NCBI GenBank assembly: GCA_034336665.1
Contig: CM067584.1
Location: 2,604,001 to 2,668,000 of the forward strand
DNA length: 64,000 nucleotides
DNA from: Luscinia megarhynchos
Lineage: Eukaryota; Chordata; Aves; Passeriformes; Turdidae
Reading direction: 5' to 3'
Shown here: positions 11,301 through 23,300 of the stretch, piece after piece
Layout: each line of letters starts with the position of its first letter
Numbering within the stretch: the first letter of the stretch is position 1
The notes under the pieces: model-generated
What the model saw: only the letters and a program-made list of their open reading frames with translations
What the model was told of the DNA's origin: nothing
Database searches by the model: none
Position numbers and translations under genes: made by a program

Positions 11301-14300
11301 GCTCCCTCCCCCACAGGCAGACACGAGCCACCCCCTGACCAAGCACCGGAAAATCGCCTCCTCCTTCCGCGACTCGTCGCTCTTCGACATCTTCACCCTG
11401 TCCTGCAGCCTGCTCAAGCAGGTCTGGGGGAGAGGGGTTTGGGGTTTGGGGTTTGGGAATTCAACCTGGGATTTTGGGAATTGAACCTTGGAGTTTGGGA
11501 ATGGAGCCTTGGGATTTTGGGATTGGAACCTCAGGGTTTTCGGAATGGATCTTGGGGTTTTGGGGTAAAAACCTTGGGATTTTGGGGTAAAAACCTTGGG
11601 ATTTTGGGAATGAAGCCTTGGGATTTTGGGAATTGAACCTTGGATTTTGGGAATTGAACTTTGGGATTTTGGGGTAAAAACCTTGGGATTTTGGGAATGG
11701 AGCCTTGGGATTTTGGGAATTGAACCTTGGATTTTGGGAATTGAACCTTGGAGTTTGGGAATGGAGCCTTGGAGTTTGGGAATGGAGCCTTGGGATTTTG
11801 GGATTGGAACCTCAGGGTTTTCGGAATGGATCTTGGGGTTTTGGGGTAAAAACCTTGGGATTTTGGGGTAAAAACCTTGGGGTTTTGGGAATGAAGCCTT
11901 GGGATTTTGGGAATTGAACCTTGGATTTTGGGAATGGAGCCTTGGGATTTTGGGAATTGAACTTTGGGATTTTGGGATTGGAACCTCAGGGTTTTCGGAA
12001 TGGATCTTGGGGTTTTGGGAATGGAGCCTTGGGATTTTGGGGTAAAAACCTTGGGATTTTGGGGTAAAAACTTTGGGATTTTGGGAATGGAGCCTTGGGA
12101 TTTTGGGAATGGAGCCTTGGGATTTTGGGGTAAAAACCTTGGGATTTTGGGGTAAAAACTTTGGGATTTTGGGAATGGAGCCTTGGGATTTTGGGAATTG
12201 AACCTTGGGATTTTGGGGTAAAAACCTTGGGGTTTTGGGAATGGAGCCTTGGGATTTTGGGAATGGAGCCTTGGGATTTTGGGGATGGAGCCTTGGGATT
12301 TTGGGAATTGAACTTTGGGATTTTGGGATTGGAACCTTGGGATTTTGGGAATTGAACTTTGGGATTTTGGGATTGGAACCTCAGGGTTTTCGGAATGGAT
12401 CTTGGGGGTTTTGGGAATGGAGCCTTGGGATTTTGGGGTAAAAACCTTGGGATTTTGGGGTAAAAAACTTTGGGATTTTGGGAATGGAGCCTTGGGATTT
12501 TGGGAATGGAGCCTTGGGATTTTTGGGGTAAAAACCTTGGGATTTTTGGGGTAAAAACTTTGGGATTTTGGGAATGGAGCCTTGGGATTTTGGGGTAAAA
12601 ACCCGGGGTTTTGGGAATGGAGCCATGGGATTTTGGGAATGGAGCCTTGGGATTTTGGGAATTGAACCTTGGGATTTTGGGAATGGAGCCTTGGGATTTT
12701 GGGATTGGAGCCCTGGGATTTTGGGAATTGAACCTTGGGATTTTGGGAATTGAACCTTGGATTTTGGGAATTGAACCTTGGGATTTTGGGAATTGAACCT
12801 TGGGATTTTGGGAATGGAGCCTTGGGATTTTGGGGTAAAAACCTTGGGATTTTGGGATTGGAACCTCAGGGTTTTCGGAATGGATCTTGGGGTTTTGGGG
12901 TAAAAACCTTGGGGTTTTGGGAATGGATCTTGGGGTTTTGGGAATGAAGCCTTGGGATTTTGGGAATGGATCTTGGGGTTTTGGGAATGAAGCCTTGGGA
13001 TTTTGGGAATGGAGCCTTGGGATTTTGGGAATTGAACCTTGGGATTTTGGGATTGGAACCTCAGGGTTTTCGGAATGGATCTTGGGGTTTTGGGAATGGA
13101 GCCTTGGGATTTTGGGGTAAAAACCTTGGGGTTTTGGGAATGAAACCTTGGGATTTTGGGAATGGAGCCTTGGGATTTTGGGAATAGAGCCTTGGGATTT
13201 TGGGAATGGACCCTTGGGATTTTGGGAATAGAGCCTTGGGATTTTGGGAATGGAGCCCTTGGGATTTTGGGAATTGAACCTTGGGATTTTGGGGTAGAAA
13301 CCTTGGGGTTTTGGGAATGAAACTTTGGGATTTTGGGAATGAAACCTTGGGATTTGGAGTTGAAACCTTGGGGTTTTGGGAGTGAAACGTCAGGATTTTG
13401 GGAATGAAACCTTGGGATTTGGGAATGGAGCCTTGGGATTTTGAGGTAGAAACCTTGGATTTTGGAGTTGAAGCTTTGGGGTTTTGGGAGTGAAACATCA
13501 GGATGTTAGGAATGAAGCCTGGGGATTTTGGGATTGGAAACTCAGGATCTTGGGACTGGAAACTCAGGATTATGGGAGTGAAACCTCAGGATTTTGCAAA
13601 TGAAATTTTAAGATTTTGGGATTGGAACCTTGGGATTTTGCAATTGGAACTTTGGGGTTTTTGGGAATGGAACCTCAGGATTTTGAGAGTGAAACCTCAA
13701 GGGGATGGGGGTTGGGAGGGGGAAGCACAGGATTCCTGTCAGACAGAAAAGAGGATTTGTGTGTAAAGAGAATTCCAGGATTTTGTGCGGATTCTTTAAT
13801 CCTCAATTCTGTGCAGCCCAGGGATAAAAATGGGAATGATGTCTGTTATCCATGTCCTGGAAAAACTCCAGAATTCCATTTATAAACCTCACCTCTGCTC
13901 ATTCCACAAAACCCTGTCCTTGTTAAAATGAAATCCTGCCTTGCAGAAAAGGGAGTTTGTGTTTAATGAAAATTCCAGGATTTTGTGGATTCTTTAATCC
14001 TCAGTTCTGTGCAGCTCAGGGAGAAAAATGGGAATGGTGTCTGTTATCCATGTCCTGAAATAGCTCTGGAATTTCATTTATGCTGGAATATATTTATGCC
14101 CTCACTACCTATAAAAAATGCTGCCTTGCAGAAAATGGAATTTGTGTTTGGGGAGAATTCCAGGATTTCCTGGATCACTTAATTCTCATCTCTGAGCAGT
14201 TCAGGGAGAAAAATGAGAATCCTACCTGTTCTCCCTGTGCTGAAAAAACTCCAGAACTCCATTTATAAACCTCACCCGCTGCTCATTCCAAAGCCCGCCC

Positions 14301-17300
14301 TGCTTCAAATAAACCATTTCCTCAGCCCAGCTTCCCTCAGACCCACTTTTCCCTGAATCCCACGTTTGCCACAGGCTTCTGGGAAAGAACCTGAACCTGA
14401 ATGATGAGAGCCAGCACGGGCTGCTGATGCAGCTGCTCAAGCTCACCCACAACTGCCTGAACTTCGACTTCATCGGCACCTCCACGGACGAGTCCTCGGA
14501 CGACCTGTGCACGGTGCAGATCCCCACCAGCTGGAGATCAGGTGACCCTGCAGCTGCCATTTCCCACCTGGAAAATGATGAAATACTCAGATTTTCCATG
14601 AATAAATCCCAGGAGTGCAAAGCCAGGGGTTAAACTCAGTCCTAAACCCGCCTCGTTCATTTTTAGGGGATTTTTCTTTCCTTTAAAGCTCCTTTTTCCT
14701 TCCAGGCTTGTTCCAACAACCAGGAGAAAATGGATTTTTATTTTTGTTTTATTTTCCAAAAATTAGGGTAAACTTGGGACCTTTTTCCCAAGCAGGAAAA
14801 TGCTGAAATACTCAGATTTTCCATAAATAAACCCCAGGAGTGCAAAGCCAGGGGTTAAACTCAGCCCTAAACCCGCCTCGTTCATTTTTAGGGGATTTTT
14901 TATTTTCCTTTAAAACTCCTTTTTCCTTCCAGGCTTGTTCCAACAACCAGGAAAAATGGTTGTTTTATTTTCTCAAAAAGTAGGGAGTGATTGGTACCTT
15001 TTTTCCCACCTGGAAAATGATCAGATACTGATTTTCCATGAATAAACCCCAGGCTGAGGGTTAAACTCAGCCCTAAACTCAGCCTCGTTCACTTTTAGGG
15101 AATTTTTTATTTTCCTTTAAAGCTCCTTTTTCCTTCCAGGCTTGTTCCAACAACCAGGAGAAATGGGGTTTTTTTTTAATTTTATTTTCCAAAAATTAGA
15201 GAATAACTTGGGACCTTTTTCCCAACCTGGAAAATGCTGAAATACTCAGATTTTCCATAAATAAACCCCAGGAGTGAAAGCCAGGGGTTAAACTCAGCCC
15301 TAAACTCACCTCATTCACTTTTAGGATGATTTTTCTTTGCTTTAAAGCTCCTTTTTCCTTCAAGTGTTGTTCCAACAACCAGGAGAAATGGATTTTTTAT
15401 TTTCTCAAAAAATGGGGAATAACTTGGGACCTTTTTCCCAACCAGGAAAATGCTGAAATACTCAGATTTTCCATAAATAAACCCCAGGAGTGCAAAGCCA
15501 GGGGTTAAACTCAGCCCTAAACTCGCCTCGTTCATTTTTGAGGGATTTTTGTTTGGTTTTAACTTCCAAGCTTTCAGCTCTCATTCCAACAGCCAAGAAA
15601 AAAGTTTGGTTTTTTTTTAATTAGGGGATCATTTGGCACCTTCTCCAACCTGGAAAATGCTCAAATCCTGGGATTTTCCATAAATAAACCCCAGGCTGAG
15701 GGTTAAACTCAGCCCTAAACTCGCCTTGTTCACTTTTAGGGAATTTTTTATTTTCCTTTAAAGCTCCTTTTTCCTTCCAGGCTTGTCCCAACAACCAGGA
15801 AAAATGGATTTTTTATTTTCTGAAAAATTAGGGAATAACTTGGGACCTTTTTTCCCAACCAGGAAAATGCTGAAATACTCAGATTTTCCATAAATAAACC
15901 CCGGGCTGAGGGTTAAACTCAGCCCTAAACTCACCTTGTTCTCTTTTAGGGGATTTTTTATTTTCCTTTAAAGCTCCTTTTTCCTTCCAGGCTTGTTCCA
16001 ACAACCAGGAAAAATGGTTGTTTTATTTTCTCAAAAAGTAGGGAGTGATTGGTACCTTTTTCCCACCTGGAAAATGATCAGATACTGATTTTCCATGAAT
16101 AAACCCCAGGCTGAGGGTTAAACTCAGCCCTAAACTCACCTCGTTCACTTTTAGGGAATTTTTTAATTTTCCTTTAAAGCTCCTTTTTCCTTCCAGGCTT
16201 GTTCCAACAACCAGGAAAAATGGGTTTTTTATTTTCCCAAAAAGTAGGGAGTGATTGGTACTTTTTTCCCACTTGGAAAAGGCTCAAATACTCAGATTTT
16301 CCATAAACCAACCCCAGGAGTGCAAAGCCAGAGGTTAAACTCAGCCCTAAACTCGCCTCGTTCATTTTTGGGGGATTTTATCTTTGCCTTTAAAACCCCT
16401 GTTTCCTTCCAGGTGTTCACTTCTCATTACAGCAGTGAGGAAAAATGGATTTTAACAAAAAATAAGGAATAATTTGGCACCTTTTTTGCACCTGGAAAAT
16501 GCTCAAATCCTGTAATTTTCCATAAATAAACTCCAGGCTGAGGGTTAAACTCAGCCCTAAACTCACCTCGTTCATTTTTGAGGGATTTTTATTTATTTTA
16601 AAATCCATTTTCCCTTCCAGTCTTTCACTTCTCATTCCAACAACCAGGAAAAAAAGATTTATAAAAAATAGGGAGTAACTGGAATAACTTGGCACCTTTT
16701 TCCCCACCTGGAAAATTCTCAAATCCTGGGATTTTCCATAAATAAACCCCAGGCTGAGGGTTAAAATCAGCCCTAAACTCACCTCGTTCATTTTTAGGAT
16801 GATTTTTCTTTGTCTTTAACTTCCAGGCATTCATCTCTCATTCCATGAAAAAATGATAAAATGGATTTAAGAAAAAATAGGGAATGATTGACATCTTTTC
16901 CCCACCTGGAAAATTCTCAAATCCTGAGATTTTCCATAAATAAACCCTGGACTGAGGGTTAAACCCAGCCCTAAACCCTCTGTTAATTCATTTTTGGAAG
17001 ATTTTTCTTTGCTTTTCCTTTCCAGTCTTTCACCTTTCATTCCAACAACCAAGAAAAATGTGAATTTTTTTTTAAATTAGGGAATAATTTGTCACCTTTC
17101 CCCCACATGCTGTTCCCAGCAGGCATTTGACAGGCACAGATTGTGTTCCTAAAATACTAAAATTCCTAAAATACCTTCCTGTCATCCTCTCCCCAGCTGC
17201 CTCATTTCTGGGAGAAAGCATTTGGGTTAAAAATACCAAATTTTGGGAGGTTTTTTTCCTTGGGGTTTGTGATGCTTTGCTGTGCCAAATCCATGATAAA

Positions 17301-20300
17301 ATAAAGATGAAGCCCATGGAAAATGGAGGTAAAATTCTCTTTTCTCTTGCAGCATTCTTGGATTCCTCGACCCTTCAGTTGTTTTTTGATCTTTATCATT
17401 CCATCCCTCCTTCGTTTTCTCCTCTGGTAAGTCCAGGGTTGATTTTCCTTTAGTTTATTTTCATTTATTTTAGGGTTCAGCTGGGACATTCCCTGGGAAT
17501 TCAAAGTTTTGAGGTTGGATTTTCCCTAAAAAGCAATTTTTTTGGTTTTTTGTGAAATTCCAACCTCTTTTCTCCTCACCCAACTGGGAATCTCTTTGTT
17601 CATCCCCTCCTGTAATTCCCCAAAAAAAAATCATAAAAACCAGGAGTAAGGAACACATCAAGGAATTGAATTTCTCCTTCCATTTTCCCAAACCAGGCCA
17701 TGTCCCATGGGGATGAAAGGGCCAAGAGCACAACTGAGCTAAAATTTTGATTATTTCTTCTGGAAAAATAAAAAAAATGGGATTATTTCTTCTGGGAAAA
17801 AAAAAAAGGATTATTTCTCCTGGAAAAATAAAAAGTTGGATGATTTGTTCTGAAAAAAAAAAGTTGGATTATTTCATCTGGAAAGAATAAAAGTTGGATT
17901 ATTTCTTCTGGAAAATTAAAAATCTGGATTATTTGTTCTGGAAAAAAAAATTTGGATTATTTGTTCTGGAAAAAATAAAAATTAGGATTATTTTTTCTGG
18001 AAAAATACTTTAAAAGCCCTTTCAGATGTTTATCTGATAAATTTTTGCCATAATTAAAGCTCAATGAAAACAAGGCTGAGAGGGAAGGGCCTTCAGAAGG
18101 AATTTTTCCATGGAAACTCCACCTTTTTTGATGGAGAGTTAATGGCTAATCCTGAATTTTGAGCTTTCAGGAGAGATTTGAGGTGTAAAAATCATTTTTT
18201 TGAATGGAAATCTGAAATGATTCCAGTGGGATTCCCATCCCTGGAGGTGTCCAGGGAAAGCCTGGACCTGGCACTCACAGCTCTGGGCTGGCTGAGGACC
18301 AAAGGTTGGATTCTGACCTTGGAGAGCTTTTCCAGCTTTTCCAGATTTGGGGGATTTTTGGGGTTTGGGAGATTTTTGGGGTTTTGGGGATTTTGGGGAT
18401 TTTGGGGATTTTTCCTGTTCCTTGGAGCGCTGTGATTTATTTTTCCACTGTGAACCAAAGGAGCTGTTTAGTCCTTCAAGCATCACCAAACTCAATCCCT
18501 GCTGGTGCCACGAGGGGGAAATGTCTTTATTTGCTGATTTCCATCCCAGTTTTGGGGGTTTATTCCCATTTTTTGGGCAGGTCTTGTCGTGCTTGGTGCA
18601 GATCGCCTCCGTGCGCCGCTCGCTCTTCAACAACGCCGAGCGCGCCAAGTTCCTGTCCCACCTGGTGGATGGAGTGAAACGGATCCTGGAGAACCCCCAG
18701 GTGAGTGCTGCAGCTGGGGTGGAGCCTCTGGGTGCTCCCCAAAAAATCCTTCTCATGCCCCAACATCTCATCCCAAAAAAATCTTTTTCATGTCCCACTT
18801 GGGCACTCAGCAAAGGGGAGAACTGGGCAGCGTTGTCCTGCTCCTCCCTTTTCCCCCACCCCAGGGGAGGTTCAGGGTGGGTGTTGGGAACAATTTCTTC
18901 ACTGGAAGGAAATTTAAGGACTGGAACCATCTCTGGAAATGCCCAAAATGTGGCAACTACTGATCTGGTTGAATGGGATTTTTTGGGATTTGTTGGGAGC
19001 TTGGATTGTTCTTGGAGCTGGCTCTGATTCTGAGATGATCTGAGCTTGTAACAGAACTGTTCGTGCAGGAATAATTTCTCCACTGGAAGAGAATTTAAGG
19101 ACTGGAACCATCTCTGGAAATACCCAAAACCCAGGAAATGTGGCAATTGCTGACCTGGTTTAATGAATTTTTTTAGGATCTTGGATTGTTCTCAGAGCTT
19201 TCTCCAAATCTGAGATGATCTGGGCCTGACAGGGAATACAGAGCTGTTCCTGTAGGAACAATTTCTCCATTGGAGGAAGGTTTAAGAACTGGAACCATTC
19301 CTGGAAATGCCCAAACACCAGGAAATGTGGCAATTGCTGACCTGAGTTAATGGGATTTTTTAGGATCTTGGATTCTTCTTGGAGCTTTCTCCAATCTTGA
19401 GATGATTCAAGCCTGTGACAGGGAATACAGAGCTGTTCCTGTAGGAACAATTTCTCCATTGGAGGAAGATTTAAGGACTGGAACCATTCCTGGAAATGCC
19501 CAAACACCAGGAAATGTGGCAATTGCTGACCTGGTTTATTGGGATTTTTTGGGATTTGCTGGGAGCTTGGGTTGTTCCCCGAGCTGTCTCCAGTTCCAAG
19601 ATGATCCATCAGAGCTGTTCCTGATGCCCCCTCCTGTCTCTGTCCCCCCAGAGTTTGTCAGACCCCAACAATTACCACGAGTTCTGCCGGCTGCTGGCGC
19701 GGTTGAAAAGCAATTACCAGCTGGGAGAGCTGGTCAAGGTGGAGAACTACCCCGAGGTGATCCGGCTGATCGCCAACTTCACCGTCACCAGCCTGCAGGT
19801 ACAGCCTGCCCTCCTCTTCCTCCTCCCTCTTCCCTTTTCCCTTTTCCCTTTTCCTTTTTCCCTTTTCCCTTTTCCTTTTTTCCCTTTTCCTTTTTCCCTC
19901 TTCCCTTTTCCCTTTTCCTTTTTCCCTTTCCCTTTTCCTTTTTCCCTTTTCCTTTTTCCCTTTTCCCTTTTCCCTCTTCCCTTTTTCCCTTTTCCTTTTC
20001 CCTTTTCCCTTTTCCTTTTTCCCTTTTCCTTTTTCCCTTTTCCTTTTTCCCTTTTCCTTTTTCCCTTTTCCTTTTTCCCTTTTCCCTCTTCCCTATTCCC
20101 TCTTCCCTTCTCCCTTCCAGCCCTGCCCTGCCCTCTTCCTTTTTCCTCTTCCCTCTTCCCTTTTCCCTCTTCCCTTTTCCCTCTTCCCTTTTTCCTATTC
20201 CCTTTTCCCTCTTCCCTTTTCCTTTTCCCTAGTGCCTTCTCCCTCTTCCCTATTCCCTTTTCCCTATTCCCTATTCCCTTCTCCTTCCCTTTTCCCTTTT

Positions 20301-23300
20301 TTCCCTCCCTTTTCCCTATCCCTATTCCCTTTTCTCTTTTCCCTTTTTTCCCTTCTCCCTTTTCCCTATTCCCTTTTTCATTTTTCCTTCTCCCTTTTCT
20401 CTATTCCCTTCTCCCTTCTCCTTCCCTTTTCCCTTTTCCCCTCCCTATTCCCTTCTCCCTTTTCCTTTCTCCATTTTCCTTTCTCCCTTTTCCCTTTTCC
20501 CTTCTCCCTTTTTTCCCTTCTCCCTTTTTTCCCTTCTCCCTATTCCCTATTCCCTTCTCCCTTCTCCTTTCCTTTCCCTTTTCCCATTTTCCCTCCCTTT
20601 TCCCTATTCCCTATTCCCTTCTCCCTTTTTCCCTATTCCCTTTCCCCTTTTTCCCTTCTCCCTTTCTCCCATCCTTTTTCCTTTTTCCCTCCCTTTTCCC
20701 TTCCTTTTTCTTTTCCCTTTTCCCTTCCCTTTTCCCTTCTCTCCCCTCTCCCTGCCCTCAGCATTCCCTGGAAAACACAGCAGGATCCTCACATCCGGGA
20801 CATTTTTACAGAAATCATCCACAAATTCCTGGATGGAATCCATGTGGGAAGGCAGAGTTGTTGCCATGCCTCCAGAGGCTTTTCTATATCCTAGCAGGGA
20901 ATTAAAAATACGAGTGAAATTAGGTTTATTTTTAGGATTCTGTCTCACTTCACTGTTGCTGTGCACTGAGAAGGGGAATAATTGGAATATTGGGATATTC
21001 CCAGTGAGTTTTCCAGCTCACAGCCACAGCCCTGCACAGGAGGAGGTTTAGAAAACAAATCCCTTTGTTTGTGGAGTTGGAATTCCTGGCAAGCAGCTCA
21101 GTGTGTGGGAGCTGGGGGAGGGCTGGCATTCAGCTCCACGTCCTGGGAATTTGGGATTTTCTCCCGAAGTTCCCTGAGTGCTGGAATGGCTCTGATCCAG
21201 GAATGCCCTGGAATTCCTGGGGAATTTGGCAAGCAGTGCAAGGTGCAACCAGCTGAGCTTGAAATCCTTTCTAACCCAAATTCTGTGGGAAAAACTTAAA
21301 CCACACAAATCCTGACTCCCTGTGTTGTTTGCTTTCTCTTTTCCCTTTGAAAGTTCTGGGAATTCTCTCCCAACAGTGTGCCCTGAATTTCCTGGGTAAT
21401 TTGACAACCAGGCCATTGAAATCAAATGCAAGGTGGAAGGAGCTGAGCTTTAAACCCATTCCAGGCTAAATTCTGTGGGGAAAACTTAAACAACACAAAT
21501 CCTGACTCTTTGGCTTGTTTTCCTTTTCTTTTCCCCTTGGAAGGTCTGAGAATTTTCTCCCAACAGTGCTGTGAAATTCCTGAGTAATTTGTCAACCAGG
21601 CCAGGGGAAGGAGCTGAGCTCTAAATGCCTTGTAACCCAAATTCTGTGGGGAAAACTCAAACCAAAGCACACAAATCCTGACTCCCTGCTTTGTTTCCCC
21701 TCTCTCTTTCCCCTGCAGCACTGGGAATTCGCCCCCAACTGCGTGCTCTGAAATTCTTGGGTAATTTGGCAACCAGGCCATTGAAGCCAAGTGCAAGGTG
21801 CAATGAGCTGAGCTCTAAAGTCATTCCAGGCTAAATTCTGTGGGAAAAACTTCAATCAAACCACACAAATCCTGACTCCCTGCTTTGTTTTCCATCTCTT
21901 TTCCCTCTGGAAGTTCTGAGAACTCTCTCCCAACAGCATGCACTGAAATTCCTTGGCAATTTGGTAACCAGGCCGGTGGAAGGTGCAACGAGCTGAGCTT
22001 TAAATGGCTTGTAACTCAAATTCTGTGGGAAAAACTTAAATCAAACCACACAAATCCTGACTCCCTGCTTTGTTTTCCATCTCTTTTCCCTCTGGAAGTT
22101 CTGGGAACTCTCTCCCAACAGCGTGCACTGAAATTCTGGGTAATTTGGTAACCAGGCCGGTGGAAGGTGCAACGAGCTGAGTTCTAAAGTCATTCCAGGC
22201 CAAATTCTGTGGGGAAAACTCAAACCAAAGCACACAAATCCTGACTCCCTGCTTTGTTTCCCCTCTCCCCTCCCCTGCAGCACTGGGAATTCGCCCCCAA
22301 CAGCGTGCACTACCTGCTGAGCCTGTGGCAGCGCCTGGCTGCCTCGGTGCCCTACGTCAAGGCCACGGAGCCGCACATGCTGGAGACGTACACGCCCGAG
22401 GTGACCAAAGCCTACATCACCTCCCGCCTGGAGTCCGTGCACATCATCCTCAGGTGAGCCTGAGCCTTCCTGCCAGCCCCTCCTGGCTGGCCCAGCCTGG
22501 GAAAAGTGGGGAAAAGTGGGAAAAATGTGGGAAAAGTGAGGCTGTTCCTCCTGGGTAATTTGGCAGCCAGGCCGTTAATGGCTGGACAGGTGCAATGAGC
22601 TGAGCTTTAAATATGTTCCAGGCCAAATAGTGTGGGAAAAAGTTAAATAACACAAATCCTGACTCCCTGCTTTATTTTCCTACTCTTTTCCCTCTGGAAG
22701 TTCTGGGAATTTGCCCTCAACAATGTGCTCTGAAATTCTTGGGTAATGCGGTAACCAGGCCGTTAATGGCTGGAAGGTGAATGAGCTGAGCTTTAAATAT
22801 GTTCCAGGCCAAATTCTGTGAGAAAAACTTAAATAACACAAATCCTGATTTCCTGCTTTGTTTTCCTTCTCTTTTCCCTCTGGAAGTTCTGGGAATTTGC
22901 TCTCAACAGTGTGCCCTGAAATTCCTGGTTATTTGGTAATCAGGCCATTAATGGCTGGAAGGTAGAAGGGGCTGAGCTTGAAACCCCTTCCAGGCCAAAT
23001 TCTGTGGGAAAAACTTCAATCAAACAGCACAAATCCTCATTCTCTGATTTGTTTTCCTTCTCTTTTCTCTCTGGAAGCTCTGGGAATTCCCTACCTACTG
23101 TGTGCTCAGAAATTCATGGATAATTTGGCAGCCAGGGGAAGACTGAGGGAACTGACTTGAAACTTCTTCCAGCCCAAATTCTGTGGGAAAAACTCAAACA
23201 ACACAAATCCTGACTCCTTGGCTTGTTTTCCATCTCTTTTCCCTCTGGAACCTCTGGGAATTTTCTGGCTACTGTGTGCCCTGAAATTCCTGGGTAATTT

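Noticed and set aside
19655..20905. Extension of exon 10 into a 416-codon frame
   Set aside because: The exon has a good donor at 19799 and exon 11 follows in phase. The rest is a Phe/Pro/Leu translation of a CT repeat.
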